In this document: in pieces, positions 15,923 to 23,140 of the stretch
Layout: every line of letters starts with the position of its first letter
Position numbering within the stretch: position 1 is the stretch's first letter
NCBI RefSeq assembly: GCF_033843265.1
Contig: NZ_JAWXRD010000034.1
Span: forward strand, 1 to 64,000
Direction: 5' to 3'
DNA from: Scandinavium lactucae
GTDB lineage: Bacteria; Pseudomonadota; Gammaproteobacteria; Enterobacterales; Enterobacteriaceae
Length of the DNA stretch: 64,000 nucleotides
Notes under the pieces: model-generated
The model's database searches: none
Told to the model about the DNA's origin: nothing
The model's input: only the letters and a program-made list of their open reading frames with translations
Position numbers and translations under genes: made by a program

Positions 15923-16923
15923 ACGCCGTAACTAATGAAAGAAAAGTTCTGCTCGAAATTGCCGACCTGAAAGTCCATTTTGACATTAAAGATGGCAAAC
16001 AGTGGTTCTGGCAACCCTCGAAAACCCTGAAAGCCGTCGACGGCGTGACCCTGCGACTGTACGAAGGCGAAACGCTGGGCGTGGTGGGGGAATCGGGCTG
16101 CGGTAAATCGACTTTTGCCCGCGCCATTATCGGCCTGGTGAAAGCCACCGAAGGCAAAGTGGCGTGGCTGGGCAGAGATTTACTGGGTATGAAACCCGAT
16201 GAGTGGCGTGCCGTGCGCAGTGACATTCAGATGATTTTCCAGGATCCACTGGCATCGCTGAACCCGCGTATGAACATCGGGGATATCATTGCTGAGCCGC
16301 TGCGCACCTATCATCCGAAGATGTCGCGTCAGGAAGTGCGTGACCGTGTGAAGGCGATGATGATGAAGGTGGGGCTGCTGCCAAATCTCATCAACCGTTA
16401 CCCGCATGAATTCTCCGGCGGTCAATGTCAGCGTATCGGGATTGCCCGCGCGCTTATCCTTGAACCGAAGCTGATTATCTGTGATGAGCCGGTGTCGGCG
16501 CTGGACGTGTCGATTCAGGCGCAGGTGGTAAACCTGCTACAACAGCTTCAGCGTGAAATGGGGCTGTCGCTGATTTTCATCGCACATGATTTGGCAGTAG
16601 TAAAACACATTTCCGATCGCGTGCTGGTGATGTATCTGGGCCATGCGGTAGAGCTGGGCACCTACGATGAGGTGTATCACAATCCGCTGCATCCTTATAC
16701 CAAAGCCCTGATGTCGGCGGTGCCAATCCCTGACCCGGATTTGGAAAAAAACAAAAAGATACAATTGCTCGAAGGGGAGTTACCGTCGCCAATCAATCCG
16801 CCGTCAGGCTGCGTATTCCGCACCCGCTGCCCGATTGCTGGCCCGGAATGCGCGAAAACGCGACCAGTTCTGGAGGGTAGCTTCCGACATGCTGTTTCCT
16901 GTCTGAAGGTTGACCCGTTATAA
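15919..16923 (+). CDS. oppF: Oligopeptide ABC transporter ATPase OppF
   Basis: Second ATPase of OppABCDF, 334 aa. Walker A GESGCGKST, signature FSGGQCQRIGIARAL and Walker B LIICDEPVSALD are intact. The C-terminal region has the CVFRTRCPIAGPEC cysteine set parallel to OppD. Overlap with oppD suggests obligate co-expression of the heterodimer. It is the last gene of the operon, followed at once by a strong terminator. Confidence 0.98.
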   Translation: MNAVTNERKVLLEIADLKVHFDIKDGKQWFWQPSKTLKAVDGVTLRLYEGETLGVVGESGCGKSTFARAIIGLVKATEGKVAWLGRDLLGMKPDEWRAVRSDIQMIFQDPLASLNPRMNIGDIIAEPLRTYHPKMSRQEVRDRVKAMMMKVGLLPNLINRYPHEFSGGQCQRIGIARALILEPKLIICDEPVSALDVSIQAQVVNLLQQLQREMGLSLIFIAHDLAVVKHISDRVLVMYLGHAVELGTYDEVYHNPLHPYTKALMSAVPIPDPDLEKNKKIQLLEGELPSPINPPSGCVFRTRCPIAGPECAKTRPVLEGSFRHAVSCLKVDPL

Positions 16924-16927
16924 TCTC

Positions 16928-16956
16928 AAGGGCTGACAATTGTCAGCCCTTTTTTA
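16928..16956 (+). terminator. opp operon terminator
   Basis: A 24-nt perfect palindrome (16928-16951, core GGGCTGACAA/TTGTCAGCCC) is followed by TTTTT. It lies 4 nt after the oppF stop. Confidence 0.93.
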
Positions 16957-16969
16957 TTGTGAGGTTATT

Positions 16970-17818
16970 GTGTCCGTCGCTCCGGTTTCACTCCGCCTGC
17001 GCCTGTACCAAATTCTCTTTGACCAAAATACTCGTTCAGGACGTCGCATAGAGGCGCTCTGCGGTTTTTTTGCGTTATTCAGCGTGGTCATTATTTTTAT
17101 CGAGTCGGGAGTAGACTCCCACTACCATTTGTCCTTCGACCAGTGGCACACGTTTATCTATCTGGAACTGCTGATAACCCTGGTCTTTACCGTTGAGTAT
17201 GTACTTCGGGTACTGTGCTGGCCGCAGCCCGCTAAATATGTTTTCAGCTTTTGGGGCATCATCGATTTGGTGACGGTGCTGCCGCTGTATGTGCTGTGGC
17301 TATGGCCAGAAATCGGCGTGAATTATGTCTTCGCCTGGCGAGCCTTGAGGACCATTCGTGTCCTGCGGGTGCTCAAACTGCTGCGTTATATGTCGTCGCT
17401 GCGTATATTCTGGCTGGCGATTGTCAGCGCCCGCCATCAGTTGATGGTGTTCTATTTCTTAATTGCCATTGTGATGGTGGTATTTGGGGCGCTGATGTAC
17501 GGCATTGAAGGCCCGGAGAATGGCTTTGTGACGCTGGGCGCATCGGTATATTGGGCAGTGGTGACAGCGACCACGGTCGGCTACGGCGATATTACCCCGC
17601 ATACCCCGGTCGGGCGTATGATGGCGTCGATGCTGATTTTAATTGGCTACTCGGTGATCGCAATCCCAACCGGTTTGATTACAACCCATATGAGCAACGA
17701 ATATCAGACCCGACGCAATGCGCGTATTTGCCCAAACTGTCGGCATACCGGGCATGATAAAGGGGCGCGTTTTTGTAACGCCTGCGGAACCGAATTACAA
17801 AGCGTGGAGGCCCGATAG
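16970..17818 (+). CDS. Voltage-gated K+ channel (Kv type) with C-terminal zinc ribbon
   Basis: A 282-aa, six-helix cation channel of the Kv/KvAP superfamily. S4 has a positive residue at every third position: R124, R127, R130, R133, K136 and R139. The selectivity filter TTVGYGD lies at 201-207. After S6 a short cytoplasmic tail carries two CxxC pairs (C254/C257, C269/C272), a probable zinc ribbon. It occupies the K-12 kch position but is not homologous in architecture to K-12 Kch, which has an RCK domain and no S4. The start is GTG at 16970 after GAGG; an upstream TTG lies inside the opp terminator and is unlikely. It is probably a membrane-potential regulator. Confidence 0.9.
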   Translation: MSVAPVSLRLRLYQILFDQNTRSGRRIEALCGFFALFSVVIIFIESGVDSHYHLSFDQWHTFIYLELLITLVFTVEYVLRVLCWPQPAKYVFSFWGIIDLVTVLPLYVLWLWPEIGVNYVFAWRALRTIRVLRVLKLLRYMSSLRIFWLAIVSARHQLMVFYFLIAIVMVVFGALMYGIEGPENGFVTLGASVYWAVVTATTVGYGDITPHTPVGRMMASMLILIGYSVIAIPTGLITTHMSNEYQTRRNARICPNCRHTGHDKGARFCNACGTELQSVEAR

Positions 17819-17853
17819 GCATCAGCACCATCGGGCAAAAAAGAGATTACGGA

Positions 17854-18183
17854 TTATTCACGCCACAGAATATGGCAGATTTTGTGGTCTTTATCGCGGC
17901 ACAGCAGAACGCGGGCAAAGATATCGTTGATATCGCCGCCGTCGGTGTCGGCCAGGCCAATCACCACTTCTGCGAAAAAGTCAGGATTCAAATCGAAATC
18001 GACATGTTCCTGCCAGTCTTCCGCCGGGTCGAAAAGCTCGGCACCGCCACGTTCTTCAAACTGCAAATTAAAGAGAATGATATCCGCAGGATCGAGGTTA
18101 TCTCCCGCCAGCTCAAGAAAAATATCGTAAGCCTGCTCGAGCGTTTCGTCTTCGGTCAGGCGATTGTTTAAATCCATATCCAT
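17854..18183 (-). CDS. yciU: DUF440 acidic protein YciU
   Basis: A 109-aa very acidic protein, near-identical in length and sequence to E. coli YciU (UPF0263/DUF440). The family is described as a dsDNA mimic from its negatively charged surface. Its cellular role is not established. It lies 34 bp downstream of clsA on the same strand and is probably expressed with it. No signal peptide or membrane segment is seen. Confidence 0.95.
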   Translation of the reverse strand: MDMDLNNRLTEDETLEQAYDIFLELAGDNLDPADIILFNLQFEERGGAELFDPAEDWQEHVDFDLNPDFFAEVVIGLADTDGGDINDIFARVLLCRDKDHKICHILWRE

Positions 18184-18217
18184 GATGACACCTAGGTTTT
18201 CAGCTTATGGGCACGTT

Positions 18218-19678
18218 TTACAGCAACGGACTAAAGAAGTAAAACAGTCGCTCGGCGGCGCGATGCCACAGCGGACGTTTTAACCAGCGCTGCTCATCCA
18301 GCAGGCGTGAACGCGAAATATAGTCGTCCTGTACGGCGGCCAAATCACCACCAAAACCGGCATCGTCAATCGCCAGCGTAATTTCGAAATTCAGCCACAG
18401 ACTGCGCATATCGAGGTTCACGGTGCCGACCAGACTCAGCTCACCATCGACCAGTACGCTCTTGGTGTGCAGTAACCCACCTTCGAACTGATAGATTTTG
18501 ACGCCCGCCGCCAGCAGTTCCGTGAAGAAGGCCCGGCTGGCCCAGCCGACCAGCACCGAATCGTTCTTATGCGGCATGATAATGCTCACATCCACGCCGC
18601 GTTGGGCGGCGGTGCAGATAGCATGCAGCAGGTCATCGCTGGGCACGAAATAGGGCGTGGTCATAATCAGGTATTCACGCGCAGAATAGGCCGCGGTGAG
18701 GAGCGCCTGATGAATCAAATCTTCCGGGAAGCCGGGACCAGAGGCAATGGTATGGATTGTGTGCCCGCTGGCCTCCTCGAACGGCATAATATTGGCGTCG
18801 GGAGCTGGGGGTAAAATGCGTTTACCGGTTTCAATTTCCCAGTCGCAGGAGTAAACAATACCCATCGAGGTGGCGATAGGGCCTTCCATGCGGGCCATTA
18901 AATCCACCCACTGCCCGACGCCTGAATCCTGCTTGAAGAAGCGCGGGTCGACCATGTTCATGCTGCCGGTGTAGGCAATATAGTTATCGATCATCACCAT
19001 TTTACGATGCTGACGCAGGTCCATCCGGCGCAGGAACACACGCATCAGGTTAACCTTCAGCGCTTCCACCACTTCGATACCGGCATTGCGCATCATGGTG
19101 ACCCACGGGCTGCGGAAAAAGGCCACGCTACCGGCGGAATCCAGCATCAGACGGCAGTGTACGCCCCGACGCGCGGCGGCCATGAGTGATTCGGCGACCT
19201 GATCGGCCATTCCGCCCGGCTGCCAGATGTAGAACACCATTTCGATATTGTGGCGGGCGAGCTGGATATCGCGGATCAGCGCCTGCATTACGTCATCAGA
19301 TTCGGTTAGCAGTTGAAGCTGATTACCCTTTACCCCCGCGATGCCCTGGCGGCGTTCACACAGTTTGAACAATGAGCTCGCCACGGCGCTGTTTGATTCA
19401 GCAAAAATATGATTGCAGGCTTTGAGATCGTTGAGCCACTTGGCGGTAGAGGGCCACATCGCGCGGGCGCGCTCGGCGCGTCGCTTCCCCAGATGCAGTT
19501 CGCCGAATGAAAGATAGGCGATGATCCCAACCAACGGCAGAATATAGATGATCAGCAACCATGCCATCGCTGAAGGTACCGCGCGTCGTTTCATCAGGAT
19601 GCGCAACGTCACGCCTGCGATTAACAACCAGTACCCCAGAATGACCAGCCAACTCACCACGGTGTAGAAGGTTGTCAT
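18218..19678 (-). CDS. clsA: Cardiolipin synthase A
   Basis: ClsA condenses two phosphatidylglycerols to cardiolipin and glycerol at the inner membrane. It has 486 aa, as in E. coli. Two N-terminal membrane helices (about 3-28 and 36-58) precede two phospholipase-D HKD motifs: H224-K226-D231 and H404-K406-D411, each followed by GS/GT. The start at 19678 is preferred over upstream codons in the same frame because it follows AAAGGA and gives the family N-terminus. yciU follows in the same transcript. Confidence 0.97.
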   Translation of the reverse strand: MTTFYTVVSWLVILGYWLLIAGVTLRILMKRRAVPSAMAWLLIIYILPLVGIIAYLSFGELHLGKRRAERARAMWPSTAKWLNDLKACNHIFAESNSAVASSLFKLCERRQGIAGVKGNQLQLLTESDDVMQALIRDIQLARHNIEMVFYIWQPGGMADQVAESLMAAARRGVHCRLMLDSAGSVAFFRSPWVTMMRNAGIEVVEALKVNLMRVFLRRMDLRQHRKMVMIDNYIAYTGSMNMVDPRFFKQDSGVGQWVDLMARMEGPIATSMGIVYSCDWEIETGKRILPPAPDANIMPFEEASGHTIHTIASGPGFPEDLIHQALLTAAYSAREYLIMTTPYFVPSDDLLHAICTAAQRGVDVSIIMPHKNDSVLVGWASRAFFTELLAAGVKIYQFEGGLLHTKSVLVDGELSLVGTVNLDMRSLWLNFEITLAIDDAGFGGDLAAVQDDYISRSRLLDEQRWLKRPLWHRAAERLFYFFSPLL

Positions 19679-19758
19679 AAAAAATCCTTTTGAAAGCCTG
19701 TCGTGAGAGTTTACGCGTACGGATTCATCTGGCAAATAAAAACAGGCGGCAAAACCAC

Positions 19759-19786
19759 TGGTCACCCGGGAACAAGGGTTTATAAT
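19759..19786 (+). promoter_or_regulatory. Candidate yciY promoter
   Basis: A perfect -10 TATAAT at 19781-19786 with a weak -35-like TGGTCA (19759-19764) 16 bp upstream. It lies 29 bp before yciY, in the clsA/yciY divergent gap. Confidence 0.5.
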
Positions 19787-19815
19787 GTGCGCTCTTTCAT
19801 CTCTGAGATGTTGAA

Positions 19816-19989
19816 ATGAAGCGTAGCAGAAACGAAGTGGGGCGTTGGCGGATGCAGAGACAGGCAAGCCGTCGTAAAGCGCGTTGGCTGGAAGCCCAGT
19901 CGCGACGCAACATGCGTATCCACGCCATCAGAAAATGTCTGGGGGCCCGGCAGCGAAATTCACTGCTTTTTGCCATCTACACTTTCTGA
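19816..19989 (+). CDS. yciY: Small basic protein YciY
   Basis: A 57-codon ORF starting MKRSRNEVGRWRMQRQASRR. It is strongly basic in the first 45 residues with a short hydrophobic end (SLLFAIYTF). It matches E. coli YciY in length, sequence and position between clsA and yciI. The function is unknown; the charge suggests nucleic-acid or membrane-surface contact, which is inference. It is preceded by a TATAAT and followed directly by a bidirectional terminator. Confidence 0.88.
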   Translation: MKRSRNEVGRWRMQRQASRRKARWLEAQSRRNMRIHAIRKCLGARQRNSLLFAIYTF

Positions 19990-19993
19990 ACAC

Positions 19994-20029
19994 AAAAAAA
20001 GGGCACCGCATGCGGTGCCTCTTGTTTTT
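19994..20029. terminator. Bidirectional terminator yciY/yciI
   Basis: A perfect palindrome GGCACCGCA/TGCGGTGCC (20002-20019) lies between an A7 tract and a CTTGTTTTT tract. It serves convergent yciY and yciI. Confidence 0.9.
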
Positions 20030-20035
20030 GGCGGT

Positions 20036-20332
20036 TCAGAAGACTTTTTTGTACGGACGCACTTTCACTTCAGCGTACACACCAGCGGCAACATAGGGGT
20101 CAGCTTCAGCCCAGGCCTGTGCCGCTTCAATAGATTCGAATTCCGCAATCACCGTCGAACCTTTAAAACCGGCCACACCCGGATCGTTACTGTCAACGGC
20201 GGGCATCGGGCCTGCGGTCAGCAGACGGCCTTCGTCATGCAGCAGCTGCAAGCGGGCGAGGTGAGCAGGACGGACCGACGAACGTTTTTCCAGAGAGTCG
20301 GCGACATCTTCAGCATAAATCACATAAAGCAC
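20036..20332 (-). CDS. yciI: YCII-family protein YciI
   Basis: A 98-aa protein of the YCII (dimeric alpha-beta ferredoxin-like) family, structurally related to muconolactone isomerases. E. coli YciI has no firmly assigned substrate. The conserved His/Asp region RPAHLARLQLLHDEGRLLTAGP is intact. Two GTG starts are possible. The one at 20332 sits 8 nt after AAGGAG and gives the family N-terminus MLYVIYA; the earlier GTG is only 2 nt from it. It is divergent from tonB. Confidence 0.93.
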   Translation of the reverse strand: MLYVIYAEDVADSLEKRSSVRPAHLARLQLLHDEGRLLTAGPMPAVDSNDPGVAGFKGSTVIAEFESIEAAQAWAEADPYVAAGVYAEVKVRPYKKVF

Positions 20333-20493
20333 GGGCACAGCTCCTTAATGATAAATAGTCGAAACACGTTATTTCAAAGCGCTGGCGACTGCAATGCAAA
20401 GATCCCTCAAGCCTGACGGGCGTGTGACGACTGTGCTTTTTTTCATCAACGGTTGCAGAAAGTTGACCCAGGATAAGATGGCTTATTGAATAT

Positions 20494-20516
20494 GATTGCT
20501 ATTTGCATTTAAAATC
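20494..20516 (+). promoter_or_regulatory. tonB Fur-like operator
   Basis: GATTGCTATTTGCATTTAAAATC matches the Fur-binding segment I recall upstream of E. coli tonB. It lies 38 bp before the start chosen here. Iron repression of tonB is therefore expected to be conserved. Confidence 0.75.
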
Positions 20517-20553
20517 GAGGCATCATTTTTCAACCGCAGCGATTATGACTTCA

Positions 20554-21279
20554 ATGACCCTCGATTTACCTCGCCGTTTTCCGTGGCCTACATTGCTCTC
20601 TGTGGCTATCCACGGAGCCGTAGTGGCGGGATTGCTTTATACCTCGGTACATCAGGTTATTGAACTGCCCGCGCCCTCGCAGCCTATCACCGTGACGATG
20701 GTCGCCCCGGCGGATCTGGAGCCACCGCAGGCGGTACAACCCCCACCGCAACCGGTCGTTGAACCTGAGCCAGAGCCTGAAGTGGTACCTGAACCGCCGA
20801 AGGAAGCGCCGGTGGTGATTCACAAGCCCGAGCCGAAACCTAAGCCAAAGCCTAAACCGAAGCCGAAGCCAGTCAAGAAAGTCGAGCCGCCGAAGCGTGA
20901 GACCAAACCGGTGGAGCCGCGTCCGGCCTCGCCATTTGAGAGTACCACCACCCAGAGCCGCCCGGCGACCAGCACAGCGCCTGCCACCACAAAACCTGTG
21001 GCGGCGGCCCCGACCGGGCCGCGTGCATTAAGCCGTGGTGAACCGCAATACCCAGCGCGCGCCTATGCGTTACGCATCGAAGGTAAAGTACGGGTGAAAT
21101 TTGACGTCACTGGCGATGGGCGGGTTGAGAATGTGGAAATTTTATCGGCTCAGCCTTCCAACATGTTTGAACGCGAAGTGAAAGCCGCGATGCGCAAATG
21201 GCGCTACGAACCGGGTAAACCCGGTACCGGCTTGATCATGAACTTCGTCTTTAATATGAAAGGCATTCAGGTCAACTAA
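20554..21279 (+). CDS. tonB: Energy transducer TonB
   Basis: TonB couples the ExbBD proton-motive complex to outer-membrane receptors, here HmuR for haem, and to the unlinked BtuB receptor for cobalamin passed on to BtuCD. It has 241 aa. There is an N-terminal anchor with SVAIHGAVVAGLLYTSV, including the functional Ser-His pair. A long EP/KP repeat region (about 60-125) spans the periplasm. The C-terminal domain has YPARAYALRIEGKVRV and the RRWRY-like KWRYEPGKPG. An alternative ATG lies three codons upstream. The C-terminus overlaps the stop of the convergent fimbrial chaperone gene by 4 bp, with no terminator between. Confidence 0.96.
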   Translation: MTLDLPRRFPWPTLLSVAIHGAVVAGLLYTSVHQVIELPAPSQPITVTMVAPADLEPPQAVQPPPQPVVEPEPEPEVVPEPPKEAPVVIHKPEPKPKPKPKPKPKPVKKVEPPKRETKPVEPRPASPFESTTTQSRPATSTAPATTKPVAAAPTGPRALSRGEPQYPARAYALRIEGKVRVKFDVTGDGRVENVEILSAQPSNMFEREVKAAMRKWRYEPGKPGTGLIMNFVFNMKGIQVN

Positions 21280-21998
21280 CTGCCTGACGTTGTCACCGTT
21301 TTCTGGCTGACAGGGTCAATGTATTCCAGTTTGATAACCTTTGGTGACACGCCGCTGATAGTGGCGGCGTGAATATCCAGGCTTTCGTCGGCATACACAC
21401 TTTTATTGATTTTGGTCCACCGGCAGTGGCTGCTATTGCGACAGTCGCCGACCCGGGTGACAACGGCGTGAATATTGCCCCGATTAACGAGACGTTGAGC
21501 GGAAGTATCTAACACCAGTTTGACCTCCGGATGCTCCGGTGGCACGTTCACGACCACCCCCCAACTCATCGCAATACCGACTGCCGTGCTGACATCGTCA
21601 TTCCCTGCCGGGACGATCAGGTCTGGTGAGGATCCTGGCACGGCATTGAGCCATACCCGGTAAGAGACTTCTTTTTGCAGCGGTTGGATGTTCACTATGC
21701 GCAATGCCTGCGTGGCTCCGGCCGGAAGGGCAAAACGTGCGGGTGTGACCACCAGGCTGTCGGCGCTGCCCATTTTCACCTTCACTTCTTTTTCTTGCGC
21801 CGTAGCGGGATGATCAACTCGCCTGATGTCGACTGTCATAAAGCGGGTATCCGTGCTTTTTGATAGCACATGAACCACGCCGCTGCCTTGCGGGTTAAGC
21901 ATCATTCGCATCGGGAATACGTTTACATTGGCCATTGCGGGTAGGTAACTGGTGGTCATTGCCAACACAAATAAGGCTTTTAGCTTAGTTTTCATCAC
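21276..21998 (-). CDS. Class 5 fimbrial periplasmic chaperone (second copy)
   Basis: A 240-aa exported protein with signal peptide to about MANV (residue 24), then a CfaA/CooB-type chaperone fold. Conserved blocks include LVVTPARFALPAGATQALRIVN and SWGVVVNVPPEHPEV; two Cys near residue 185 may form a disulphide. It is paralogous to the first gene of the operon but diverged. As the last gene, 10 bp after the tip adhesin gene, it may be a dedicated chaperone for the tip; that is inference. Its stop overlaps the stop of tonB. Confidence 0.88.
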   Translation of the reverse strand: MMKTKLKALFVLAMTTSYLPAMANVNVFPMRMMLNPQGSGVVHVLSKSTDTRFMTVDIRRVDHPATAQEKEVKVKMGSADSLVVTPARFALPAGATQALRIVNIQPLQKEVSYRVWLNAVPGSSPDLIVPAGNDDVSTAVGIAMSWGVVVNVPPEHPEVKLVLDTSAQRLVNRGNIHAVVTRVGDCRNSSHCRWTKINKSVYADESLDIHAATISGVSPKVIKLEYIDPVSQKTVTTSGS

Positions 21999-22008
21999 AA
22001 CCTCAGAT

Positions 22009-23139
22009 TCACATTTCTGTCGTTAATTTCAGATGCAAAGTGCCGGTGTAACGCCCGGCAGTTTTACTGGTGAGCGTGAATCCTGGAGTGACAAAACGTA
22101 ATACTGTAGGCACACAGACTACCGCCTGAGGGATGCCTGGAAGATGTACCGAGCGCAGCGGTGCTTGCGCAATATTCGTCGCAACATAATTTTGCCAGTT
22201 GTCGAGTTCGACAAATTTTCTGGATGTCAGATCTAATATCTGAAGTTGATAGTCAATACGGTTAGCATCATCGGTTTTACCGTTGTGATAAACGGAGTAC
22301 TGGCCAAACTCACGTCCAGGAAGCCCCGCGTAATTATCTTTTGGCGAAATAATGAATTCACTACTATTGGAGTTGTAACCATCATAAAGGCACATATCCA
22401 GCGATGCCGTGCCGCTTAGCATAGTCTGGTTGTCAGACGTGCCAGGCAGCGGGCGAAGGTTTAGATCCACATGCGGTTCTGCGGTGCCAAATGCGGGCAG
22501 GTAGATTTGTTGATTGCCAAAATCCGTGACGTTTAACGTGATTTTCGCAGTCCAGTTATAGCGCTCTGATTCATTACTGTTAGATTCAATAATCTTTAAC
22601 GTTGCTGTCCACACGCCACCCACAGGAATTTTATTGAGTTCACTCGCTTCGGCGTACAACATGAGCAAGGTTCCGCTGGTCTTTTGACCGCCGCAACTAT
22701 TCTGCGCCTCAATATTCATTCGTTTCGGATCGCCCGTTGAACCGCAATCTGAACCTGGGACCCAATTCGCTGTACGAATCCCTTTGAGATTAAGGACGGT
22801 TTTTATTCCGCTGCGTTTCTCAGTAAATTCCAGCTCTATCGGTTCGTAGGTGCTATACCCTTGGCTAACGGTGGAACATTTGCCAAATTCGGCTGATTCA
22901 TCCGACGTACATACCCAGTAATTGAGTCCCCAGCGAGCAGCGTTAGACGTATCGTAACCACCCTGTTGTTGATTCCAGATATAAAGGGTCCCAGCCGCAC
23001 CGCCTTTAACAAACTCAGAAGTATTTGAAATATCCTGATTTGAAGGGGCGAGAATATCCGCCTTTACCTTGGGACAGGCCAAAAGCAATAGCATGCTCAT
23101 GATCAGACAGATTAAGAACGTACGAATGAAATTCTGCAT
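22009..23139 (-). CDS. Class 5 fimbrial tip adhesin (CfaE/CblD-like)
   Basis: A 376-aa minor subunit expected at the pilus tip. It shares with CfaE the blocks ELEFTEKRS, IPVGGVWTATLKI, NVTDFGNQQIYLPAF, VDLNLRP and DMCLYDGYNSNSS, in that order. The N-terminal half should be the receptor-binding domain and the C-terminal half the pilin-like domain that receives the donor strand. The signal sequence contains LLLLACP, which resembles a lipobox, but VKA|D is an ordinary cleavage site. It begins 1 nt after the usher stop. The receptor is unknown. Confidence 0.9.
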   Translation of the reverse strand: MQNFIRTFLICLIMSMLLLLACPKVKADILAPSNQDISNTSEFVKGGAAGTLYIWNQQQGGYDTSNAARWGLNYWVCTSDESAEFGKCSTVSQGYSTYEPIELEFTEKRSGIKTVLNLKGIRTANWVPGSDCGSTGDPKRMNIEAQNSCGGQKTSGTLLMLYAEASELNKIPVGGVWTATLKIIESNSNESERYNWTAKITLNVTDFGNQQIYLPAFGTAEPHVDLNLRPLPGTSDNQTMLSGTASLDMCLYDGYNSNSSEFIISPKDNYAGLPGREFGQYSVYHNGKTDDANRIDYQLQILDLTSRKFVELDNWQNYVATNIAQAPLRSVHLPGIPQAVVCVPTVLRFVTPGFTLTSKTAGRYTGTLHLKLTTEM

Positions 23140-23140
23140 A

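Noticed and set aside
17810..17836. GCCCGAT/ATCGGGC inverted repeat at the end of the channel gene
   Set aside because: 13-nt loop and an A-run rather than T-run after it on the plus strand; not a credible terminator.
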